From positions 1 through 5,042 of the forward strand of contig SKSV01000027.1 in NCBI GenBank assembly GCA_007122815.1: a stretch of DNA of 5,042 nucleotides. The letters are read 5' to 3'. The position numbers were made by a program, and so were the translations under genes. How positions within the stretch are numbered: the stretch's first letter is position 1; the number at the start of each line of letters is the position of its first letter. Shown here piece after piece: positions 1 through 5,042 of the stretch. The notes beneath the pieces are model-generated. The model made no database searches and had not been told where the DNA came from. It saw nothing but the letters and a program-made list of their open reading frames with translations. Source of the DNA: Trueperaceae bacterium (GTDB taxonomy: Bacteria; Deinococcota; Deinococci; Deinococcales; Trueperaceae).

Positions 1-636
1 CAACGGCGTTGGCGGGCCCTGGGTGCGCTCGAGCACACGCCGACCCCGCGCTACGAGAACCTCGTGCGTTGGGTGCGTCAGGAGCTCGAGGAGAACGGCA
101 TCCTCGTCGAGGGCGACGTCGCAGCCACCCTGACGGACGTGTTCGGTGAGGACCTGCCGGGTATCGCTGGCGAGCTGCAGAAGCTCCGCGTTCTGGGGGA
201 GGTGCTGACGCCCGAGCGTGTGACCGAACTCGCCAACCGGCCTGCTGCCCGTAACGCCTTCCAGCTCATCGACGCGGTGATGGCGGGTGACGCCTCGGCC
301 GCCTTCGCCACCCTCGACTCCCTCCTGCAGGCGGGAGAGGCACCGGTCCGGGTCATGGCCGCGTTCACTTGGCAGGTGGACCTGGTCGCTGGCTGCGTGG
401 CGCTGCGCGCCGAGGACCCAGGCGTAGAGCGGGGCGCGGCGGCGACGAGGCTGAAGGCCAGCCCGTACGCCGTCGGTAAGGCCTTGGGGATCGCTGCACG
501 TTTGGAAGAGAGGACGCTCTGGAGGCTGGTGGATGAGGTCGTGGGGGCCGACGCGGCGATGAAGAGCGGCTCCGATCCGACCTGGAGGCTGCACGCCTGC
601 GTCCTGCGCAGCGTGCGCCTGATGGCGCGCGCCTGA
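1..636 (+). CDS. holA: DNA polymerase III subunit delta, C-terminal part (5' end outside window)
   Basis: Delta is the clamp-loader subunit that opens the sliding beta clamp during replication. The reading frame is open from base 1 with no stop, so the gene enters from the left; 211 residues are visible of a family length near 330, and the GTG at 64 is not the real start. Visible from the N-terminal side are the end of the AAA+-like region (PRYENLVRWVRQELEENG, about residues 16-33), a helical region ending in GELQKL typical of delta domain II, then the all-helical collar domain. The collar shows FQLIDAVMAGD, the LLQAGEAP turn, and near the end a D-x-x-x-K-S-G element (GADAAMKSG) followed by a terminal helix, all familiar from HolA. 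The stop lies inside a 14-bp tandem duplication that may have shortened the C-terminus by a few residues. meaB starts 22 bases downstream on the same strand. The identification is from recalled family pattern, not a search. Confidence 0.9.
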   Translation, partial: QRRWRALGALEHTPTPRYENLVRWVRQELEENGILVEGDVAATLTDVFGEDLPGIAGELQKLRVLGEVLTPERVTELANRPAARNAFQLIDAVMAGDASAAFATLDSLLQAGEAPVRVMAAFTWQVDLVAGCVALRAEDPGVERGAAATRLKASPYAVGKALGIAARLEERTLWRLVDEVVGADAAMKSGSDPTWRLHACVLRSVRLMARA

Positions 637-642
637 TGGCGC
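615..642. repeat. 14-bp tandem duplication across the holA stop codon
   Basis: The unit GCGCCTGATGGCGC occurs twice back to back (615-628 and 629-642), and the identity continues one base further. Each unit is also a small inverted repeat, GCGCC-TGAT-GGCGC. Because 14 is not a multiple of three, the first copy is read as Leu-Met-Ala and the second supplies the TGA stop of holA. Confidence 0.95.
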
Positions 643-650
643 GAGGAGGG
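643..650 (+). promoter_or_regulatory. Strong ribosome binding site of meaB
   Basis: GAGGAGGG lies eight bases before the GTG at 659. It is the best Shine-Dalgarno match in the window and fixes the GTG as the meaB start. Confidence 0.8.
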
Positions 651-658
651 CTCGTCGG

Positions 659-1693
659 GTGAAGCACGAGGCGGAGGAACTGGCGCGGCGCGCGGCAGAG
701 GGAGACGAACGCTCTCTCGCGCGCCTGATCAGCGGCATCGAAGCCGGTGAGCCGGTGTCGCTCGAGGCGCTCCGGAGCCTCCGCGCCACGCGGGCGGGCG
801 TGGCGGCTAACGCGGGCGCGGCCTCTAGCGCGGGCATAGAAGCTAACGCGGGCGTAGACGCAAGCGCGGGCGTAGCCCCGCCAGGCGCCCGTGTCGTGGG
901 CGTCACGGGCGCGCCCGGTTCCGGTAAGAGCACGTTGGTGGACGCCCTGGTGCGCGTGTCGCGTGAGCTCGATAGGCGCGTGGCCGTGCTCGCGGTAGAC
1001 CCCAGCAGCCCCTACACGGGGGGTGCGATCCTGGGCGACCGCATCCGCATGGCGCGTTGGCACGCTGACGAAGCCGTGTTCGTGCGTTCCATGGCGGCCC
1101 GTGGACACCTCGGCGGGCTCGCCGCGGCTGCCCTGCAGGTCGTCGCCCTGCTGGAAGCCGTCGGCTTCGACCTGGTGCTCGTCGAGACCGTGGGAGTGGG
1201 GCAGTCGGAGGTGGAGGTGGCGGCGGCGGTCGACACCACCGTCGTGGTGCTCACGCCTGGACAGGGTGACGGCGTGCAAGCCGTCAAGGCCGGCCTGATG
1301 GAGGTGGCAGACGTCTTCGTCGTGAACAAGGCCGACCAGCCCGGCGCCGAACGCCTGGTGCGCGACGTGCGCGGGGCACTTGGCCTCGCTGGTCCGCCAC
1401 CGGCCGGGACTTGGTCGCCGCCGGTGCTCACCAGCGTCGCCACGCGCGAGGAGGGCGTAGCCGAGTTGAGCGCGGCGATCGACCGCCATCGTGAGCACCT
1501 CGAGGCGAGCGGCGCGTCCGATCGGGCGCGGCGTCGGCGCGTGCGAGGCGAGGTGCGCGCGCTTGTCGCCGAAGCCGTGCGGCGCGAGCTCGCACGGGTG
1601 CCGGAGGAAGAACTCGACTCAGTAGCCGAGGGTGAGCGCGACGCGCGCACGTTGGCGATGGCGCTACTGAGCCGCGCCGCGGACGCTAACGCT

Positions 1694-1696
<3 letters not shown>
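659..1696 (+). CDS. meaB: MeaB/ArgK-type P-loop GTPase, methylmalonyl-CoA mutase chaperone
   Basis: This is a G3E-family GTPase. Known members protect adenosylcobalamin-dependent methylmalonyl-CoA mutase and gate cofactor loading, in the cytosol. The 345 residues show an N-terminal helical segment (ARRAAEGDERSLARLISGIE, 9-28), Walker A GAPGSGKST (84-92), the diagnostic DPSSPYTGGAILGDRIRM block (114-131), the ETVGVGQSE switch region (176-184), the guanine-specificity motif NKAD (223-226), and a charged C-terminal helical arm of the kind used for dimerisation. The family is usually about 310-335 residues; the excess here is explained by an Ala/Gly-rich repeat (about residues 46-75) between the N-terminal helices and the G domain. 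The GTG start is backed by a strong ribosome binding site. No mutase gene is visible, so the client is inferred. The gene sits between holA and coaD and is probably cotranscribed with holA. The old name ArgK reflects a mistaken kinase assignment. Confidence 0.93.
794..883 (+). repeat. 18-bp tandem repeat, five units, inside meaB
   Basis: Five in-frame 18-base units start at 794, 812, 830, 848 and 866. Each begins with GCGGGC, or Ala-Gly, and encodes AGVAAN, AGAASS, AGIEAN, AGVDAS and AGVAPP. Units 1 and 3 end in GCTAAC while units 2 and 4 end in AGC, so there is also a 36-bp period; by eye 27 of 36 bases match between the two dimers. The result is a low-complexity linker before the GTPase domain. 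Confidence 0.9.
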
Positions 1697-2218
<522 letters not shown>

Positions 2219-2233
2219 ACCTCGTCACGCTCG

Positions 2234-2239
2234 TATACT
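2234..2239 (+). promoter_or_regulatory. Probable -10 box of the hslO-eamA promoter
   Basis: TATACT, one base off the TATAAT consensus, stands out as an AT-rich island in the 92-base gap after coaD. A start near 2246 would give hslO a leader of about 65 bases. No good -35 hexamer lies 16-18 bases upstream, and there is no TG extension. Confidence 0.5.
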
Positions 2240-2259
2240 CGCGGGCGCACGCGGCCACA

Positions 2260-2276
2260 GCGGGTCATCGACCCGC
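2260..2276 (+). other. Perfect hairpin in the hslO leader
   Basis: GCGGGTC (2260-2266) pairs fully with GACCCGC (2270-2276) around a three-base loop. A second possible stem, CGCGGC (2250-2255) with GCCGCG (2292-2297), would enclose it. There is no T-tract, and the hairpin lies downstream of the TATACT box, so a leader structure is more likely than a coaD terminator. The role is unknown. Confidence 0.45.
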
Positions 2277-2298
2277 AGGAGCTGACTCGTAGCCGCGC

Positions 2299-2305
2299 GA
2301 GAGGA
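2299..2305 (+). promoter_or_regulatory. Ribosome binding site of hslO
   Basis: GAGAGGA ends five bases before the ATG at 2311. It supports this start, which also gives the expected Hsp33 N-terminus (LLRGLAADGSVRVVAADTT). Confidence 0.6.
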
Positions 2306-2310
2306 CCGGC

Positions 2311-3306
2311 ATGGCGCATCTACTTCGCGGCCTCGCCGCGGACGGCAGCGTCCGCGTCGTAGCTGCCGACACCACAGATCTGGTCGACGAGGCCCTGACG
2401 CGACACGGCACCAGCCACACCGCAGGCGCTGCGCTGGGACGCACGCTCACGGGCGCGCTCCTGCTCTCGCACGTGGTACTCAAGCACCATCGTGATCGGG
2501 TGACCTTGCGCCTCGACGGCGGCGGTCCGCTCGGGGGCGTGATCGCTGACGCAGGGCTGGACGGTACGGTGCGAGGGTACGTGCGCCAACCGGGGCTCGA
2601 GCTTCCTCCGCGCGAGGACGGGAAGCTCGACGTGGGAGGTGCCCTCGGGCGCGACGGGGACATAGAGGTGATCCGTTCACACGCCCCATACGGCGATCCC
2701 TACTCTTCGAGCGTGCGGCTCACCTCGGGCGAGGTCGCCGAGGACGTAGCGGGCTTCCTGCTCGCCTCTGAACAGGTGGCATCCGCGGTGCTGCTTGGAG
2801 TCCGGTACGAGCGCGGCGATGGCGGTCGCGTGCGCTCGGCAGGGGGTGTGCTCCTACAGGCTCTGCCGAACGCGAACGACGCCGCCCTCGCGTTGCTCGA
2901 GGCCAACGTGCGAGCCTTCGGGCAGCTGACCGACAGGCTCGCGGGCGGCTCGTTGCTGGAGTCCATGGAGGAGTTGACGTGGGGCCTGGACCTCGAGGTG
3001 CTCACCCGCGAAGCGCTCCCGCTGGAGTTCCGTTGCCGCTGCAGTGAGGAGAAGGCGCTGGAGGTGCTGGCGTACTTCAGCCCCGACGAGCGCGAACGCA
3101 TGATCTCTGAAGACGGCGGCGCCGAGGTGGTGTGCCACTGGTGCGGCGAAGCCCGTTGGGTCGAGCCGGAGCGTATCCGCTCGATGAGCAGACCCGAGCT
3201 GCGTTGCCCCGACTGCGACGCGCTCTGGTACCGCGAGGGCGCTACGACGATGGTGCGCGACGATGAACGGTGCGCCTGCGGGCGCCGGGTCGAGCTGCTT
3301 GCGTGA
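2311..3306 (+). CDS. hslO: Hsp33 redox-regulated chaperone with extra C-terminal cysteine module
   Basis: Hsp33 is a cytosolic holdase. It is inactive when reduced with zinc bound, and becomes active when oxidation forms disulfides and unfolds its switch domain. The core is recognisable in order: LLRGLAADGSVRVVAADTTDLV (4-25), ALGRTLTGALLLS (41-53), the GGGPLGGVIADA loop (70-81), VRGYV (87-91), LTSGEVAEDVAGFLLASEQVASAVLLGV (137-164) and AGGVLLQALPNA (177-188). The canonical switch follows, with CxC at C242/C244 and CxxC at C275/C278. Family proteins, including the 292-residue E. coli one, normally end shortly after this CxxC. This one reaches 331 residues and adds a tail with CPDC (C299, C302) and CAC (C321, C323), so eight cysteines lie in the last 90 residues. 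It probably has its own promoter (TATACT at 2234). Its TGA overlaps the GTG of the transporter gene. Confidence 0.95.
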   Translation: MAHLLRGLAADGSVRVVAADTTDLVDEALTRHGTSHTAGAALGRTLTGALLLSHVVLKHHRDRVTLRLDGGGPLGGVIADAGLDGTVRGYVRQPGLELPPREDGKLDVGGALGRDGDIEVIRSHAPYGDPYSSSVRLTSGEVAEDVAGFLLASEQVASAVLLGVRYERGDGGRVRSAGGVLLQALPNANDAALALLEANVRAFGQLTDRLAGGSLLESMEELTWGLDLEVLTREALPLEFRCRCSEEKALEVLAYFSPDERERMISEDGGAEVVCHWCGEARWVEPERIRSMSRPELRCPDCDALWYREGATTMVRDDERCACGRRVELLA

Positions 3307-4211
3307 CAGCCGCCGCCGTCGCCGCCTTGACCGGCCTGGTGGTGCTGTGGGCCTCGGCGTTCCCGGCCATCAAGCTCGGGCTGGAGGGCCTCTCGCCCGG
3401 TCATCTGACGCTGGCCCGGCACTTGGTCGCGTCGATGGCCTTCGTGCCGTTCCTGGTGGCCTTCCGCGCGCGGCTCCTGCCGCGTCTGACCGACTTGCCC
3501 GCCCTGCTTGGGTTGGGGTTCGTGGGCATCACCACCTACCACTTCGCCCTGAACACCGGCGAGCAGCGCGTGAGCGCTGGAGCGACAAGCCTGATCATCG
3601 CCACGGCTCCCGCCCTCACGGCCGCCATCGCCTGGTTCGTCACCGGTGACCGCCTCGGGAGGCTGGGTTGGTTGGGCACCGCTTTGGGCCTGTTGGGCGT
3701 CACGTTGATAGTGGCCGGCGACGGGCCGGCGGCACTGGGGTTGAGCCTCGAGCCGTACTCCGCGTTCATCTTGCTGGCGGCGCTGGCGACGGCCTTCTTC
3801 GCCGTGCTCCAGCGACCCGTGCTGCGGCGCTACCGACCGCTGGAGTTCACGGCCTTCGTCACTTGGGCCGGCACCCTGCCGATGCTGGTGTTCCTGCCGG
3901 GCTTCAGCGCCGCTCTGGCCGAGGCCGGCCGGACGCCGCTCCTGGCGACGCTCCACCTGGGCTTGTTCCCGTCGGCGGTGGCCTACACGCTCTTCGCCTA
4001 CTCGCTCTCGCGTGCTCCTGCCACGCTGGTGACGGCTTGGCTATACCTGATCCCGGGCTTCGCGCTGCTCTTCTCGTGGTGGTGGCTCGGCGAGGTACCG
4101 AACGCTCTCACCCTGGTCGGCGGAGCCGTGGTCGTGTGCGGGGTCGTGCTCGTGAACGTGTCGAAGAGGCGCCGGGGCGCAGCGGTCAGCCCCGCGGTGG
4201 CCGTTCGCTGA
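3303..4211 (+). CDS. EamA-family (DMT superfamily) membrane transporter
   Basis: This is an inner-membrane protein of the drug/metabolite transporter superfamily. Substrates of the family vary (amino acids, metabolites, drugs), and the sequence does not identify this one. From GTG 3303 the protein has 302 residues and about ten hydrophobic segments in two repeated EamA halves: residues 2-140, starting LTGLVVLWASAFPAIKLGLEGL with the LTLARHLVAS second helix, and 150-286, ending with the typical GEVPNALTLVGGAVVVCGVVLVN. A basic stretch (KRRR) and a short polar tail follow. A longer form from GTG 3270 is open but would add a charged peptide before helix 1 and run 37 bases into hslO; 3303 gives the GTGA overlap with the hslO stop typical of translational coupling, so I prefer it. 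No separate promoter is seen. Its 3' end overlaps convergent plsY by 26 bases. Confidence 0.88.
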   Translation: MTAAAVAALTGLVVLWASAFPAIKLGLEGLSPGHLTLARHLVASMAFVPFLVAFRARLLPRLTDLPALLGLGFVGITTYHFALNTGEQRVSAGATSLIIATAPALTAAIAWFVTGDRLGRLGWLGTALGLLGVTLIVAGDGPAALGLSLEPYSAFILLAALATAFFAVLQRPVLRRYRPLEFTAFVTWAGTLPMLVFLPGFSAALAEAGRTPLLATLHLGLFPSAVAYTLFAYSLSRAPATLVTAWLYLIPGFALLFSWWWLGEVPNALTLVGGAVVVCGVVLVNVSKRRRGAAVSPAVAVR

Positions 4212-4212
4212 C
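4185..4212. repeat. Inverted repeat holding both convergent stop codons
   Basis: GTCAGC (4185-4190) and GCTGAC (4207-4212) are exact reverse complements around a 16-base loop, and flanking AGC/GCT can extend the pairing with one bulged G. The plsY TGA (4186-4188 on the - strand) lies in the left arm and the eamA TGA (4209-4211) in the right arm, so the 26-base overlap is symmetric at its ends. No T-run follows on either strand, so a role as intrinsic terminator is unproven. Confidence 0.5.
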
Positions 4213-4878
4213 GCTATCGGCCGCGTCCCGCGGCTCGCCCAGGCGTCGTTCGGTGCCGGCGCGCAGGCGCGCGACGTTGTCGCGATGGCGTAAGAACGCG
4301 ATGAGCATGAGGGCGAAGGCGGTCGTGAGCTTCGGTGCGGCCGCCGAGACGTCCGGGTCCGCGTTCAGCCGCGCCACGAGCATCAGCCAGCCGCCGGTCA
4401 CTCCGAGCAGCGATCCCAGCGAGACGAAACGCGTCAGCCACAGGGTGATGACGAACAGCAGCACCGCCAGCAGCGTCACCAACGGGTCTATCACCAGGAA
4501 CACCCCGAAGCTCGTGGCGATGCCCTTGCCGCCCTTGAAGCCCAGGAACGGGTTGAAGGTGTTCCCGACGACCGTGGCGACCGCCGTCCCGCCAACCAAC
4601 CACGGGTCGAGCCCCAGCATGCTCGGTAGCGCGACGGCGATCACGCCCTTGAGCGGATCTATCACAACCACCGCGAGGGCGGCGAGAGGGCCGACCGAGC
4701 GGAGCACGTTGGTGGCGCCGATGTTGCCACTACCGGTGCGACGGATATCGACACCGTGCATGCGCGCGACCACGATACCGGTCGGCACCGTCCCCAAGAA
4801 GTACCCCAGGACTAGGAAGACTGGTGCGAGCAGGCTCTCGAGCAAGTTCGACCCCTTAGCCGCTCTTCTGTCGGTCAC
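4186..4878 (-). CDS. plsY: Glycerol-3-phosphate acyltransferase PlsY
   Basis: PlsY is an integral membrane enzyme that moves the acyl group from acyl-phosphate (made by PlsX) to glycerol-3-phosphate, the first committed step of phospholipid synthesis. In the 230 residues the three family motifs are visible: SGNIGATNVLR (50-60) in motif 1, GNTFNPFLGFKGGKGIATS (105-123) in motif 2, and the H-x-x-N...G-x-E motif in FLRHRDNVARLRAGTE (195-210, H198, N201, E210). Several hydrophobic helices lie between them. Motif 2 is unusual, with Asn106 where GH is normal and NP where P is usual. A polar tail of about 20 residues follows motif 3. The start is uncertain: GTG 4878 has no ribosome binding site, whereas TTG at 4845 (codon 12) has AAGGGG six bases before it and gives a more usual N-terminal length of 219 residues. 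The gene faces eamA, and the 3' ends overlap. Confidence 0.94.
   Translation of the reverse strand: MTDRRAAKGSNLLESLLAPVFLVLGYFLGTVPTGIVVARMHGVDIRRTGSGNIGATNVLRSVGPLAALAVVVIDPLKGVIAVALPSMLGLDPWLVGGTAVATVVGNTFNPFLGFKGGKGIATSFGVFLVIDPLVTLLAVLLFVITLWLTRFVSLGSLLGVTGGWLMLVARLNADPDVSAAAPKLTTAFALMLIAFLRHRDNVARLRAGTERRLGEPRDAADSVSERPPRG
4852..4857 (-). promoter_or_regulatory. Possible ribosome binding site for a shorter plsY
   Basis: Read on the - strand this is AAGGGG, six bases before the TTG at 4845-4843. It is an imperfect Shine-Dalgarno, but better than anything before the upstream GTG at 4878. It favours a PlsY starting LESLLAPVFLVLGYFLG. Confidence 0.35.
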
Positions 4879-4931
4879 GGACGATCGGACCAGGGTGCGG
4901 ACCGCTTGGCCGACCGTGCCACTAACACCGC

Positions 4932-4937
4932 ATGATA
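4932..4937 (-). promoter_or_regulatory. Possible -10 box of plsY
   Basis: The - strand reads TATCAT here, in a locally less GC-rich patch about 54 bases before GTG 4878. It fits TANNNT. No clear -35 is seen at the expected distance, so this is only a candidate. Confidence 0.3.
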
Positions 4938-4960
4938 GCCAAGCGTTGCGGTTGCAGTCG

Positions 4961-5042
4961 CAGCGGCGCCGACGCGCGCCGCTCCCGCGCGCTCAGCCCC
5001 CGCGCGGGGCCGGTACGCGAGGCCGACGCGCGCGACGCGCGC
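4961..5042. other. Very GC-rich repetitive sequence at the right edge
   Basis: The stretch is almost wholly G and C. GCCGACGCGCGC occurs at 4968-4979 and 5022-5033, a third partial copy GACGCGCGC closes the window at 5034-5042, and a perfect 12-bp palindrome CCCCGCGCGGGG lies at 4998-5009. Open frames cross it on both strands, but none resembles a known protein. It could be intergenic or the tail of a gene beyond the edge. Confidence 0.4.

Noticed and set aside
636..662. Tiny ORF ATG 636 to TGA 662 overlapping the meaB start
   Set aside because: It is only eight codons and is explained as the former end of holA, put out of frame by the 14-bp duplication. It might at most help couple translation.
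794..883. CRISPR-like direct repeats
   Set aside because: The units are adjacent with no unique spacers, lie in frame inside a GTPase gene, and no cas gene is in the window. It is a coding minisatellite.
365..1498. 377-residue open frame on the - strand opposite holA and meaB
   Set aside because: It lies antisense to two well-identified genes. The protein is Arg/His/Ala-rich without family likeness, and its repeated Tyr-Ala-Arg part is just the reverse of the meaB 18-bp repeat. Long antisense frames are expected at this GC content.
2260..2276. Intrinsic terminator of coaD
   Set aside because: The hairpin is perfect but has no T-tract, and it lies after a likely -10 box for hslO, so a leader structure fits better.
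2700..3956. 418-residue open frame on the - strand across hslO and the transporter gene
   Set aside because: It crosses two well-supported + strand genes, has a Gln/Arg/Gly/Ser-rich composition with no domain, and no ribosome binding site was seen.
4932..5042. Divergent + strand gene starting at ATG 4932
   Set aside because: The frame is open to the edge (MIAKRCGCSRSG...), but it has no ribosome binding site, an Arg/Ala-rich low-information sequence and no family likeness. Open frames are cheap in sequence this GC-rich.

Overview
The window is a GC-rich, gene-dense stretch of bacterial chromosome that carries housekeeping genes. It holds six protein genes and no mobile element, CRISPR array or RNA gene that I can support. 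Five genes run on the + strand: the 3' part of holA, then a meaB-type GTPase, coaD, hslO and an EamA-family transporter. One, plsY, runs on the - strand. High GC, strong third-position GC, frequent GTG starts, a TANNNT box placed as if for a leaderless mRNA before coaD, and the general look of the proteins suggest the Deinococcota, perhaps the Truepera side. This is an impression from the sequence alone. Other high-GC phyla are not excluded.

Layout. Positions 1-636 are the C-terminal two thirds of DNA polymerase III subunit delta, entering from the left edge. meaB (659-1696) follows after 22 bases with a strong ribosome binding site. coaD (1706-2218) follows nine bases later with no Shine-Dalgarno but a -10-like box on the meaB stop codon. 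A 92-base gap then carries a good -10 box (TATACT), a small perfect hairpin and the ribosome binding site of hslO (2311-3306). The transporter gene (3303-4211) is coupled to hslO by a GTGA stop/start overlap. plsY (4186-4878, - strand) converges on it, and the two 3' ends overlap by 26 bases. The last 164 bases look like the plsY upstream region plus very GC-rich, repetitive sequence of unknown role.

How the genes work together. There is no single pathway: the genes serve replication (holA), cobalamin-dependent mutase maintenance (meaB), coenzyme A synthesis (coaD), oxidative-stress chaperoning (hslO), small-molecule transport (eamA) and phospholipid synthesis (plsY). A loose metabolic link is possible, because CoaD makes the CoA precursor while MeaB guards an enzyme that acts on a CoA thioester.

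What is unusual. I did not find a new multi-gene system. Three small things stand out. (1) The Hsp33 protein has a C-terminal extension with a second cysteine set in mirror order (CxxC then CxC) beyond the normal redox switch. (2) The MeaB protein has an 18-bp tandem repeat, five units, inserted in frame just before the GTPase domain. (3) A 14-bp tandem duplication sits exactly at the holA stop; removing one copy in silico lengthens holA and restores a GTGA overlap with meaB, so the duplication may have recently shortened HolA and separated the two genes.
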